Below, piece by piece: positions 37,740-49,034 of a stretch of 64,000 nucleotides of DNA. The notes under the pieces were generated by a model. That model worked only from the letters and a program-made list of their open reading frames with translations. It did not search any database and was not told the origin of the DNA. Source of the stretch: Nevskia ramosa DSM 11499 (GTDB lineage: Bacteria; Pseudomonadota; Gammaproteobacteria; Nevskiales; Nevskiaceae). The stretch lies in NCBI RefSeq assembly GCF_000420645.1, contig NZ_ATVI01000005.1, forward strand, positions 604,357-668,356. Reading direction: 5' to 3'. Position 1 is the stretch's first letter. Each line of letters starts with the position of its first letter. The translations under genes were made by a program, and so were the position numbers.

Positions 37740-38926
37740 GCCTTGCCGGCCTGTCGAGCGGCCTGTTGCCGCACGGCGTCTGCTTCCAGCTACGGCCGGA
37801 TCTGATCTGGCTGCACGTGGCGTCGGATACGGTCACCGCGATTGCCTATCTGATGATTCCGGCGGCGCTGTTGTGGTTCATCACGCGCCGTCCGGCACCG
37901 CTGTCGTTTGGCTGGGCGATTGCCCTGTTCGCCGCATTCATCGTGCTGTGCGGCATCAGCCACATCCTCGACATCGTCACCATCTGGCAGCCGATCTATT
38001 ACCTGCAGGGTATCGAGAAGGGGTTGACCGCCGCGGTATCGCTGGCCACCGCCATCGCGATCATTCCGCTGGTGCCCAGGCTGCTGGCAATGCGTTCGCC
38101 GGAAGAACTGGCCGAAGCGAATCAGCGGCTGCTCGAGGAAATTGCCTCGCGCGAACTGGCCGAGGAGGAACTGCGCCGTTCGCTTACCGACCTGAATCGC
38201 GCGGTCAAGGAACTCGAGCAGTTCGCCTACATCACCTCGCACGATCTGCAGGCACCGCTGCGGACCATATCCGGCTTCTCGCAGTTGCTCAGCCTGCGTC
38301 ATCGCGACCAGCTGCAGGGCGATGCGGTCGAGTTTCTCGACTACATCGACAAGGGCGCGCGGCAGATGCAGCTGTTGATCAAGGATCTGCTGTCGCTGTC
38401 CCGTGTCGGCCGTGCCGATGCCGCCTCAATCACCCGCCGGCCGCTGGCCGACACCATCACCGAAGCCCTTAAAAGCCTGAAGGCCGAGATCGACCGCAGC
38501 AGCGCCGATATCGCCTTCGGCACCTTGCCCGAGATCGAGGCCAATCACGGCCTGCTGGTGCAGTTGCTGCAGAACCTGATCGGCAACGCGATCAAGTTCC
38601 AGAAACCTGACACGCGACCAAGCATCCGCATCTCGATCGAGCGCGACGGCGATCACTGGCTGCTGACCGTCGCCGACAACGGTATCGGCATTCCGGCCGA
38701 TCAGCTCGACAACGTATTCGCGATCTTCCGTCGCCTGCACGGTGCGGAGACCTACGAAGGCACCGGCATCGGCCTCGCGATCTGCCGCAAGATCGCGGCG
38801 TATCACGGCGGCGATATCACCGCGACCTCGGACGACAGCGGCACGCAATTCCATCTGCGCCTGCCGGTGACCATTGCCGAACAGCGGCCGCTACCTGCCG
38901 AACTGGATGAGGTAGTGCCGGCCTGA
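37736..38926 (+). CDS. Sensor histidine kinase with ethylene-receptor-like membrane domain
   Basis: A 396-residue kinase starting at GTG 37736. Three membrane helices (about 27-50, 57-80, 92-114) match the plant ETR1 ethylene-binding domain: ASD..TAIAYLMIP, then F-I-V-L-C-G-I-S-H, then E-K-G-L-T-A-A-V-S. Asp31, Cys72 and His76 align with ETR1 Asp25, Cys65 and His69, of which Cys and His bind copper; Tyr38, Pro42 and Lys95 also match. A coiled coil (about 120-160) leads to the HisKA domain with His169 (TSHDLQAPLR) and an HATPase with NLIGNAIKF, DNGIGIP and GTGIGLAI. No GAF domain, unlike ETR1. Ethylene sensing is inferred. Confidence 0.88.
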   Translation: MSLAGLSSGLLPHGVCFQLRPDLIWLHVASDTVTAIAYLMIPAALLWFITRRPAPLSFGWAIALFAAFIVLCGISHILDIVTIWQPIYYLQGIEKGLTAAVSLATAIAIIPLVPRLLAMRSPEELAEANQRLLEEIASRELAEEELRRSLTDLNRAVKELEQFAYITSHDLQAPLRTISGFSQLLSLRHRDQLQGDAVEFLDYIDKGARQMQLLIKDLLSLSRVGRADAASITRRPLADTITEALKSLKAEIDRSSADIAFGTLPEIEANHGLLVQLLQNLIGNAIKFQKPDTRPSIRISIERDGDHWLLTVADNGIGIPADQLDNVFAIFRRLHGAETYEGTGIGLAICRKIAAYHGGDITATSDDSGTQFHLRLPVTIAEQRPLPAELDEVVPA

Positions 38927-38930
38927 GAGA

Positions 38931-39584
38931 TTAGTGGGCGCTGGCCCGTATCGGCCTCAGCAGCACGCTCGAGCCACAACGATTGCGTTGTTCCGAACTG
39001 CAGGCGCGCGGCTTCAGTTCTCGATCGAGACAGATGCGTACTTCCTGCAGATAGCTGCCCGAGCACTGCAGGATCAGCGCTTTCTTCGGCATGGCCGGGT
39101 TCGCCGTCAGAAAATCGCGGCGCAGTTCAGCGGTGGCAACGTTCAAGGCGGTGGTCATCCGCTGATAGCGGGTCGGGATGTTGATCGTGTGATAAACCTG
39201 CTCGACCAGCGAAAAATAGGCATCTGCCCTGAAGCCGCTGCAGGTGCCGTGTCGGCGCCATTCGTGAATGATCAGGCCGCGATTCGGCATCAGCGGCAGC
39301 ATGCGTTCGATCGTTGCATCGGGTACCCGTTCTCTGGAGGGGCAATCCGAGGGCCAGCCATGCTCGTCTTGCGGCCACAGGCCATGAACGACGAAGGCAT
39401 AGGGACGGGCACACTGCATTTCGTCGTCGCGGTGAACTTTCGCGCAGTACTCCGGCGACCACGACAGACTCAGCAGGTAGTAATCGAAGCGACCTGGGGT
39501 GCTGTCGGCCCGCGTGACCGTGACGGTTGCCAACAGCATCACAGCCGCCAGCAACAGGCCACGCAAACACCCTCCGCGCGTCAT
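38931..39584 (-). CDS. RNase T2-family ribonuclease (RNase I-like)
   Basis: A 217-residue secreted or periplasmic RNase with a signal peptide (about 1-26, ending TRA). Both catalytic boxes are intact: FVVHGLWPQ with His67 and IIHEWRRHGTCSG with His107, Glu108 and His112. Such enzymes cut single-stranded RNA through 2',3'-cyclic phosphates. Paired Cys residues suggest disulfides. It converges on the kinase gene with a 4-base gap and no clear terminator. Confidence 0.93.
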   Translation of the reverse strand: MTRGGCLRGLLLAAVMLLATVTVTRADSTPGRFDYYLLSLSWSPEYCAKVHRDDEMQCARPYAFVVHGLWPQDEHGWPSDCPSRERVPDATIERMLPLMPNRGLIIHEWRRHGTCSGFRADAYFSLVEQVYHTINIPTRYQRMTTALNVATAELRRDFLTANPAMPKKALILQCSGSYLQEVRICLDRELKPRACSSEQRNRCGSSVLLRPIRASAH

Positions 39585-39622
39585 CGCTAACTACTGCCGC
39601 GCGGCGATTGGACAGTCCGCGC

Positions 39623-41995
<2,373 letters not shown>

Positions 41996-42041
41996 TTACC
42001 GGAATTCCTGCTGAATGAGGGAAGGATGACTGCTGTTGGGC

Positions 42042-42362
42042 TCAGGATACCAACTTGAGCCCAATGATCGAGGCGATCAGCAGGCATAGAAAGAATATCT
42101 GCAGGCCGGTCAGGGTGTCGTGAAAGAACCAGACGCCCACCACGGCCGTACCGGCCGCGCCGATGCCGGTCCACACTGCATAAGCCGTGCCGAGCGAGAT
42201 GGTGCGCATCGCCAGATTCAGCAGGAAAAAGCTGGCCAGCGCGAAAGCGGTGAAAACGAGGATATATTTCGGCCGCTCGAGCGAGAAACCGTTCGACATT
42301 TTCAGGGCGGTCGTGAAACCGATTTCCAGCAGGCCGGCAAAAACGAGATAAAACCAGGACAT
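42042..42362 (-). CDS. Small multidrug resistance (SMR) family transporter
   Basis: A 106-residue four-helix membrane protein. The proton/substrate-coupling Glu13 (LLEIGF) and the signature A-Y-A-V-W-T-G-I-G-A-A-G-T are present. The family includes EmrE-type drug exporters and Gdx/SugE guanidinium exporters; W-T-G-I-G-A-A-G-T-A-V-V-G fits both, so substrate is left open. It lies upstream of ppsA on the same strand (46-base gap) and within the ppsA-ppsR pair. Confidence 0.92.
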   Translation of the reverse strand: MSWFYLVFAGLLEIGFTTALKMSNGFSLERPKYILVFTAFALASFFLLNLAMRTISLGTAYAVWTGIGAAGTAVVGVWFFHDTLTGLQIFFLCLLIASIIGLKLVS

Positions 42363-42401
42363 GGCAAGGAATGGGGATTCGGGTAGAGGGGGCGTTTACG
42401 C

Positions 42402-43223
42402 GTGACCGATAGTGCGCAACGCATCGTGTTCTTCGTGTCGGACGGCACCGGCATTACTGCCGAAACGCTCGGCGGGACGCTGCTGACGCAGTTCGAAGGC
42501 GTCGAGTTCAAGAAAATCACGCTGCCGTTCATCAATTCGACCGAGAAGGCTCGCGTGACCGTGGACTATATCAATCACGTGTCGACCACGGAAACCCGTC
42601 GGCCGATCGTGTTCAGTACCACGGTCAATGACGAGGTGCGCGCGATCATCCGCACCGCCAGCGCGCTGTTCCTCGATCTGTTCGATACCTATATCGCGCC
42701 GGTCGAGGCGGAACTGGGCATCAAGTCCAGTCACGCCCAGGGCCGCGCTCACGGCATGAGCGATCATGGCCGCTACAACGCGCGCATCGAGGCGATGAAT
42801 TTCTCGATGGAGCACGACGACGGCCAGAGCGTCCGTGATCTGGCTCGCGCCGACGTGATCCTGATCGCGCCCTCGCGCTGCGGCAAGACGCCGACCACCC
42901 TGTACCTGGCGCTGCAGCACGCCGTGTTCGCGACCAACTTCCCGCTGACCGAGGACGATCTCGAAAGCCAGAAACTGCCGAAGGCGCTGCGTGGCTTTCA
43001 GGCCAAGCTGTTCGGCCTGAGCTCCGACCCCGAACGCCTGCAGCAGGTGCGCAGCGAGCGCCGGCCCGGTTCGAAGTACGCCTCGCTGGCCCAGTGCGCC
43101 TACGAACTGCGGCAAGCCGAGCAACTCTATCGCCGCAACAACATCCCGCATCTGAACTCGGCAAACATGTCGATCGAGGAGATCGCGGCGATGGTGATGC
43201 AGGAAAAGGGGCTGCGCCGCTAG
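42402..43223 (+). CDS. ppsR: PEP synthase regulatory kinase/pyrophosphorylase
   Basis: A 273-residue DUF299 protein. It inactivates PpsA by ADP-dependent phosphorylation of a Thr and reactivates it by Pi-dependent removal. The opening F-F-V-S-D-G-T-G-I-T-A-E-T and the P-loop-like APSRCGKTPTTLYLA are diagnostic; HAQGRAHG and C-terminal SIEEIAAMVMQEKGL also fit. The start is GTG at 42402. Adjacent to its substrate enzyme gene, as in many gammaproteobacteria. Confidence 0.96.
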   Translation: MTDSAQRIVFFVSDGTGITAETLGGTLLTQFEGVEFKKITLPFINSTEKARVTVDYINHVSTTETRRPIVFSTTVNDEVRAIIRTASALFLDLFDTYIAPVEAELGIKSSHAQGRAHGMSDHGRYNARIEAMNFSMEHDDGQSVRDLARADVILIAPSRCGKTPTTLYLALQHAVFATNFPLTEDDLESQKLPKALRGFQAKLFGLSSDPERLQQVRSERRPGSKYASLAQCAYELRQAEQLYRRNNIPHLNSANMSIEEIAAMVMQEKGLRR

Positions 43224-43235
43224 ACAGACCAGGCT

Positions 43236-43253
43236 GCGTCATCCCGTTGTCAC
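43236..43253 (+). promoter_or_regulatory. Candidate Pho box upstream of phoD
   Basis: gcgtcatcccgttgtcac contains two 7-base units, GCGTCAT and TTGTCAC, separated by 4 bases, against the consensus CTGTCAT-N4-CTGTCAC: 11 of 14 unit positions match. A -10-like AACAAT begins at 43264, 10 bases downstream, the spacing used by PhoB-dependent promoters. It lies 53 bases before the phoD start. The spacer is GC-rich rather than AT-rich. Confidence 0.55.
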
Positions 43254-43305
43254 TGCCGGGCCGAACAATCAGGGGCTACAGCCACCAGATTGAGAGCAGG
43301 CAGCC

Positions 43306-44997
43306 ATGGGTCAGCAACGTCGTCGCAAGCCGAAGCGCGCAGGACTGGATCGTCGCAACTTCCTGAAATCTGCCGCCGCCGGGCTGGCGGCCAGCACGCT
43401 GCCGCTGCTGTCGGAGCGCGGCAACGTCGCCGTCGCGGCAACCACCCTGTCGTTCGTGCATGGCGTCGCCAGCGGCGATCCGCTGAAGGACCGGGTGATC
43501 CTGTGGACGCGGGTGACCACGCCAAATGCAGGCCCGGTCACGGTAAGCTACCTCGTCGCCACCGATCCGGGCTTGAGCGTCATCGTGCAGACCGGTGCCG
43601 TGATCACCGATGCCAGCCGCGACTACACGGTGAAGATCGACGCCGCCGGCCTGGAAGCCGGGCGCACTTACTACTACCGCTTCAACGTCGGCGCGGTGCT
43701 GTCGCCGATCGGCCGGACCCGGACCTTGCCAGTTGGCAATGTCGACCGCCTGCGGATCGCCGTCGCGTCCTGCTCCAGCCTGGCGCACGGCTACTTCAAC
43801 GCCTACGCGCGGATTGCCGAGCGCGCCGATCTCGATTTCGTCATCCATCTCGGCGACTACATCTACGAGTACGGCAATGGCGATTACGGCAACGCGCGCA
43901 GCTACGAACCGGCGCACGAGATCCTGAGCCTGGCCGATTACCGTAGCCGCCACGGCCAGTACAAGCGCGAGCCGGAGTTGCAGGCCCTGCATCGCCAGCA
44001 TCCGATCATCGCGATCTGGGACGACCACGAGTTTGCCAACAATGCCTGGGCCGGCGGCGCCGAGAACCATCAGCCCGATACCGAGGGCGACTGGGCCACG
44101 CGCGTCGCCAGCGCGTTGCAGGCCTACTACGAGTGGATGCCGACCCGGGTGCCGGACGCCAACGATCTGCGCCACAACAATCGCTCATTCTCGATCGGCA
44201 ATCTGGCCGATCTGCACATGCTCGAAGAGCGGGTCAGCGCTCGCGCCGAGCAGCTGACGCCACAGGTTGGACTATTGCCGGAAGCGGGCCTCGGCGTGTT
44301 CCTGCAGACCGGCCCGTTCACCGATCCCAATCGCCAACTTCTCGGCCTGGCGCAGGAAGACTGGCTGATCACCAGCCTGCGCCGCGCGCCGCAGAACAAG
44401 TGGAAGCTGATCGGCCAGGGCGTGATGTTCGCGCAGCTGAAGGTGCTGGGCCTGCCGAACGCCAGCAAGCTCAGTCAGTACCTGAACGTGGATCAGTGGG
44501 ACGGCTACAGCCCGCGTCGCGACCGCATCTTCGAAACCCTGGCGGGTGATCGCAATAACGATCCGGTCGACAACGTCGTGGTGCTGACAGGCGACATCCA
44601 TTGCTCCTGGGCGGCTGATCTGACGCCGGATCCGAACAAGCTGCTCGGCGGCCGTTTCGGCGGCTACAACGCGCTGACTGGCCTCGGCTCGCTGGCCGTG
44701 GAGTTCGTCTGCACCTCGATCACCTCGCCAGGGCTCGACAGCCTGCAGGCGCTGGTGCCGGTGTTGCGCACCAACAACCCGCACTTCAAGTACATCAACC
44801 TGAACCAGCGCGGCTACATGCTGCTCGACATCACGCCGCAAAGAGTCAGCAACGAATGGTGGTACGTCGACACCATCGACAAGCGTTCGCGCGGCCAGAG
44901 CTTCGCGACAGCCCTGCAGACCAACCGCGGCGAGAACCATCTGCGGCGCGGCACGCAGAGCGCGCCGAAGGCCAATCCACCCGCGTTTGCTCCCTAG
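43306..44997 (+). CDS. phoD: PhoD-family alkaline phosphatase/phosphodiesterase (Tat-exported)
   Basis: A 563-residue enzyme releasing phosphate from organic esters outside the cytoplasm. The Tat signal DRRNFLK (15-21) is followed by a hydrophobic Ala-rich stretch and cleavage near AVA (about 44). The N-terminal PhoD beta domain contains VASGDPLKDRVILWTR; the metal-dependent core has HLGDYIYEYG, WDDHEFANN and TGDIHCSW, which supply Ca/Fe ligands in the family. A Pho-box candidate precedes it. A TonB receptor and second phosphatase follow on the same strand. Confidence 0.95.
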   Translation: MGQQRRRKPKRAGLDRRNFLKSAAAGLAASTLPLLSERGNVAVAATTLSFVHGVASGDPLKDRVILWTRVTTPNAGPVTVSYLVATDPGLSVIVQTGAVITDASRDYTVKIDAAGLEAGRTYYYRFNVGAVLSPIGRTRTLPVGNVDRLRIAVASCSSLAHGYFNAYARIAERADLDFVIHLGDYIYEYGNGDYGNARSYEPAHEILSLADYRSRHGQYKREPELQALHRQHPIIAIWDDHEFANNAWAGGAENHQPDTEGDWATRVASALQAYYEWMPTRVPDANDLRHNNRSFSIGNLADLHMLEERVSARAEQLTPQVGLLPEAGLGVFLQTGPFTDPNRQLLGLAQEDWLITSLRRAPQNKWKLIGQGVMFAQLKVLGLPNASKLSQYLNVDQWDGYSPRRDRIFETLAGDRNNDPVDNVVVLTGDIHCSWAADLTPDPNKLLGGRFGGYNALTGLGSLAVEFVCTSITSPGLDSLQALVPVLRTNNPHFKYINLNQRGYMLLDITPQRVSNEWWYVDTIDKRSRGQSFATALQTNRGENHLRRGTQSAPKANPPAFAP

Positions 44998-45041
44998 AGG
45001 CGTAGCGCCCGTCGCCGAGTTTGCGCGCGAGGGGCCGGATA

Positions 45042-45059
45042 ACGTCGAATAAACGTCAA
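45042..45059 (+). promoter_or_regulatory. Weak Pho-box-like direct repeat upstream of the TonB receptor
   Basis: acgtcgaataaacgtcaa has two units acgtcga and acgtcaa at 11-base spacing with an AT-rich spacer ataa. About 11 of 18 positions fit the Pho box consensus. It lies in the 211-base gap between phoD and the receptor. Confidence 0.3.
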
Positions 45060-45208
45060 TTTATCGGATGGCCTCAGTCAAAAATCGGCGTCATTCAGCC
45101 GTTTAACGAATCCGTCATCCCTGCTCCCTAGGGTGCGCTCGACAACGGGCATCGACCGGCAATCAGCCGGCGATGACCCGAGCGCAGCTTTCATTCAAGG
45201 GGATGTTC

Positions 45209-48016
45209 ATGACGGGCAAGGGCTACGCGCCATCGGTGGCGCGACGGGGATTGGTTGCGGCATTTCTGCTCAGCGGCGCCGCGGAAGCCGAAGGCACCAT
45301 CAGCGGCCGGGTCAGCGTGGCGGGCGGCGCTGGAACCTCGCTGCAAGGCACCATCATCCGCATCCAGGAGCTGGGCCGCGAAGCTGCGGCCGATCGCGAT
45401 GGCCGCTATCAGTTCAGCGGCGTGCCGGCCGGCCGCTACAAGCTCAGCGCGCAGTATCTCGGCGCCAACGAAGTGGTCGAATCGATCAGCGTTGTCGACA
45501 ACGCCGAAACCGCAAAAGACTTCGTGCTTGGCGATGCCTCGGTCAAGCTCAAGCAGGTGCTGGTGGTTGGCCAGCTGGCTGGCCAGGCCGGCGCGCTGAA
45601 TCGCCAGCGCGCGGCGGACAACATCAAGACCGTCGTCGATTTCGACGCCATCAATCAGTACCCGGACCAGAACGTCGCCGAGTCCCTGCAGCGCCTGCCG
45701 GGTTTGTCGGTGGCGCGCGATCAGGGTGAAGGCCGCTTCGTGGTCATCCGCGGGCTCGATCCAGCGCTGAATGCGGCGACCGTCAACGGTGTCAGAGTCG
45801 GCGCGCCGCAGAACGACACGCGCGCGGTGAATCTCGATGTCATCGCCACCGATCTGCTAGAAGGGCTGGAAGTCACCAAGACTCTGACGCCGGACCTCGA
45901 TGGCGACGGCATCGGCGGCAACATCGAGATCAAGACCGCCACCGCCTTTGATCGCGGCAACAGCTTCAGCCTTCGCAGCGAAGGCAGCTACAACGATCAG
46001 CGCGAGATCGTCAGCCCGCGCCTCGCGGCGACCGCGACGCGGCTGCTGTCGCTGGCCGGGAAGAACGATTTCGGCGTCTCTGGCGGCGTCAGTTACTTCC
46101 GCCGCCGTTTCGGTTCCGACAATGTCGAGACCGCCGGCTTCCCGTTCCTCGAAGCGCCGGACGGCAGCGAAGTGCCGGGCCTCGAAGAAGGCGAGCAACG
46201 CGATTACACGATCACCCGTGAACGCCTGTCGACGACCCTGAACTTCGACTGGCGGCCGAGCACCGACCATCAGTTCTACCTGCGCACCCTGTACTCGAGT
46301 TTCGAGGACGACGAAGTCCAGCAGACCACGCTGTACGCCTTCGATCAGGGCGAGGTCTCGGCGCTCGACGACAACGGCGGCGAGTTCCTCGGCGCCGAAG
46401 TGCAGAAGGAGGCGAGTGCGCGCATCGAAACGCAGCGCATCTTCACGGCCGCGCTCGGTGCCAAGCACCACTTCGGTCCCTGGCATCTCGACTACGTCGC
46501 TGCCCAGAGCGTGTCGAACGAAAAGAACCCGAACAGCATCACCAACCTGTTCGTCGGCGAAGGTCTCGATCTTGGCTATTCGCTGAACAGCCGTCGCAAG
46601 CCGCTGCTGTTCGGACTCGACGACAGCGTGCTGAATGCCGACAACTACGCGCTCGACGAAATCGAATTCGAGTCGACCAAGACCGAAGAGCGCGAAACCA
46701 GCTTCGCGTTGAACCTGAAGCGCGATCTGAGCTTCGGCAGCTATCCGGGCCATGTGCAGGTCGGCGGCAAGGCGCGCATCCGCAAGAAGACCAACGAGGG
46801 CGAGCTGAGCCTGTACGACGGCTTCGGTGACGACGACGTGCCGCTGTCCGCGTATGCGAACACCGGCATCCGTTATCCGCTCGGCAACTTCGGGCCTGGT
46901 GTTGATACCGGGCGCCTGCGCTCGTTCTTCAACGCCGGTCGTGATGGTTTCGAAGTCGACGGTGCCGAGTCGGCGATCGGTTCGCGCGGCGGCGATTACC
47001 GCATTGACGAAGACATCTATGCCGGCTATGCACTGGCGGCGGTCGATATCAACGCCTTGCGCGTGCTCGGTGGCGTTCGTGTCGAGCACACCGACTACCA
47101 GGCAATCGGCACCCAGGTGACGATCGACGAAGTCGACGGTGATGGCGACCCGAGCTTTGCGCCGTTCACCGGCGAGCGCCAGTACACTAACCTGCTGCCG
47201 AGCCTGCATTTCCGCTATCGCTTCTCGAAGCGCCTGCTCGGCCGTCTGGCCTACACGCAGGCGCTGGCACGGCCGGGCTACGAGGATGCGGCGCCGCGGC
47301 TGTCGGTCGAAATCACCGATAACGATGGCGAAATCGAAAGAGTGGCCGAAGCCGGCAATCCGGATCTGAAGCCGCTCCGCGCCCAGAACGTCGATCTGGC
47401 TTTCGAGTACTACCCGGGCGGTGTCGGCGTGGTGTCGGCCGGCGCGTTCTACAAGCGGATCAAGAATTTCATCGTCATCGCCGATGTCGCCGGCAGTCCC
47501 GGCTTCGAGGCTTTCGACGAAGTGTTCCAGGCGGTAAACGGCAACACCGCCGAGGTCTATGGCCTCGAACTCGGCTACACGCAGTCGCTGCGTTTCCTGC
47601 CGTCACCGTTCGATGGCCTGCTGGTGTCGGCCAACGCGACCTTCGTCGACAGCCAGGCGCGGCTGCCGTTCCGCGACGAGAAGGTATCGCTGCCACGGCA
47701 GTCGGATCAGGTCGGCAACCTCGCGCTCGGCTACGAGAAATACGGCTTCAGCGCCCGCATCTCGGCGACCTATCGCAGTGCCTATCTGGATTCCTTCGAG
47801 GAACTCGACGATCCACGCTTCGATCGCAGTGCCGCCAGCAATCTGCAGTTCGATTTCACCGGCAGCTATCAGCTCACCGACTACGCGCGCGTCTACGTCA
47901 ATCTGATCAATCTCAATGACGAACCGTTTTATGCTTACCTCGGCTCGAAGCGTTACAACTCGCAGTACGAGGAGTACGGCTTCACCGGCGAGCTGGGCAT
48001 CAAGCTGAACTTCTGA
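45209..48016 (+). CDS. TonB-dependent receptor with N-terminal carboxypeptidase-regulatory-like domain
   Basis: About 935 residues. The start at 45209 is chosen for AAGGGG 6 bases upstream; two earlier in-frame starts exist (45173 and 45203). A signal peptide (ending about E-A-E) precedes a beta-sandwich domain (TISGRVSV...YQFSGVPAGRYKL), a plug with LPGLSVARDQGEGRFVVIRGLD, and a 22-strand-type barrel ending in the aromatic C-terminus K-L-N-F. Such receptors take up large ligands with TonB energy. The flanking phosphatases suggest a phosphorylated organic substrate; this is inference, and iron chelates or glycans remain possible. Confidence 0.92.
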   Translation: MTGKGYAPSVARRGLVAAFLLSGAAEAEGTISGRVSVAGGAGTSLQGTIIRIQELGREAAADRDGRYQFSGVPAGRYKLSAQYLGANEVVESISVVDNAETAKDFVLGDASVKLKQVLVVGQLAGQAGALNRQRAADNIKTVVDFDAINQYPDQNVAESLQRLPGLSVARDQGEGRFVVIRGLDPALNAATVNGVRVGAPQNDTRAVNLDVIATDLLEGLEVTKTLTPDLDGDGIGGNIEIKTATAFDRGNSFSLRSEGSYNDQREIVSPRLAATATRLLSLAGKNDFGVSGGVSYFRRRFGSDNVETAGFPFLEAPDGSEVPGLEEGEQRDYTITRERLSTTLNFDWRPSTDHQFYLRTLYSSFEDDEVQQTTLYAFDQGEVSALDDNGGEFLGAEVQKEASARIETQRIFTAALGAKHHFGPWHLDYVAAQSVSNEKNPNSITNLFVGEGLDLGYSLNSRRKPLLFGLDDSVLNADNYALDEIEFESTKTEERETSFALNLKRDLSFGSYPGHVQVGGKARIRKKTNEGELSLYDGFGDDDVPLSAYANTGIRYPLGNFGPGVDTGRLRSFFNAGRDGFEVDGAESAIGSRGGDYRIDEDIYAGYALAAVDINALRVLGGVRVEHTDYQAIGTQVTIDEVDGDGDPSFAPFTGERQYTNLLPSLHFRYRFSKRLLGRLAYTQALARPGYEDAAPRLSVEITDNDGEIERVAEAGNPDLKPLRAQNVDLAFEYYPGGVGVVSAGAFYKRIKNFIVIADVAGSPGFEAFDEVFQAVNGNTAEVYGLELGYTQSLRFLPSPFDGLLVSANATFVDSQARLPFRDEKVSLPRQSDQVGNLALGYEKYGFSARISATYRSAYLDSFEELDDPRFDRSAASNLQFDFTGSYQLTDYARVYVNLINLNDEPFYAYLGSKRYNSQYEEYGFTGELGIKLNF

Positions 48017-48039
48017 AACATCCACCTTCCGCATTGACC

Positions 48040-49017
48040 ATGAACCGTTTTCGCTCTGCCGCGCTTGCGCTGGCCATCGTCCTGTCCGCGTCCGTCTTTG
48101 CCGGGCCGATCACGCCACCCACGTCACCGGTGACGCCGGTCAAGGACGCGCTGCATTTCCTGGTCATCGGCGACTGGGGCCGCCATGGCGAAGACGGCCA
48201 GAGCGATACCGCCGGCCGGCTGGCGGCAGCGGCGCGCAAGGTTGATCCGGCGTTCGTGATTTCGGTCGGCGACAACTTCTATCCGAACGGCGTTGCCAGC
48301 GTCGACGATCCGGCCTGGAAGGCATCGTTCGAAGACATCTACACCGACCACGCGCTGCACACCGACTGGTACGTGGTACTCGGCAATCACGACTATCGCG
48401 GCAATCCGCAGGCGCAGATCGATTACAGCAAGCGCAGCCGGCGCTGGCACATGCCGTCGCGCTACTTCACCAAGACCTTCGAGGCCGGCGAGGGCTCAGG
48501 CGTCAATGCTCAATTCTTCTTCATCGATACCTCGCCGTTCATCGAGGACTACCAGAGACAGCCGGACAAGTACGCGGTCGACGATCAGGACGTGGCGCGG
48601 CAACTGCGCTGGCTCGAAAGCGAGCTGAAGAAATCGACGGCGCGCTGGAAGATCGTCGTCGGTCACCACCCGGTGTACACGGTCGGCAAGCGCAAGAAGG
48701 AAGCCGGCGGCGGCATCCAGAAGGAATTGGAAGCCACGCTGGTGCCATTGCTCGAGAAGTATCACGTGCAGGCCTACATGGCCGGGCACGAGCACGATCT
48801 GCAGGTGATCCGTCGCCCTGGCGGTACTGTGACCCATATCGTGTCCGGCGCCGGTTCGGAAGTGCGCCCGCTCGGTGCGCCGGACAAGGACGATGGTCGC
48901 CTGTTTGCCGCGGCCACCGCCGGCTTCATGGCCTTTGCGCTGACCGCCGATGCGCTGAAGGTGGAAGTGGTCGACGACCGCAATCGCGTGCCTTACTCGG
49001 TCACGCTGAAGCCCTGA
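48040..49017 (+). CDS. Purple acid phosphatase-like metallophosphoesterase
   Basis: A 325-residue exported phosphatase; signal peptide about 1-21 (ending VFA). The five metallophosphoesterase blocks are complete and spaced as in ACP5-type purple acid phosphatases: GDWG (44-47), GDNFYPNG (77-84), GNHDY (115-119), GHHPVYT (208-214) and GHEHD (249-253). ATG at 48040 is favoured over a TTG 6 bases earlier. It starts 23 bases after the TonB receptor, so the two are probably one transcript for breaking down phosphate esters. Confidence 0.9.
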   Translation: MNRFRSAALALAIVLSASVFAGPITPPTSPVTPVKDALHFLVIGDWGRHGEDGQSDTAGRLAAAARKVDPAFVISVGDNFYPNGVASVDDPAWKASFEDIYTDHALHTDWYVVLGNHDYRGNPQAQIDYSKRSRRWHMPSRYFTKTFEAGEGSGVNAQFFFIDTSPFIEDYQRQPDKYAVDDQDVARQLRWLESELKKSTARWKIVVGHHPVYTVGKRKKEAGGGIQKELEATLVPLLEKYHVQAYMAGHEHDLQVIRRPGGTVTHIVSGAGSEVRPLGAPDKDDGRLFAAATAGFMAFALTADALKVEVVDDRNRVPYSVTLKP

Positions 49018-49034
49018 ACTCGCTCCGGGTTCCG

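Noticed and set aside
45088-45118. Second Pho box from the two GTCAT elements before the TonB receptor
   Set aside because: The units are 24 bases apart, not a multiple of 11, so they do not fit the PhoB repeat spacing.
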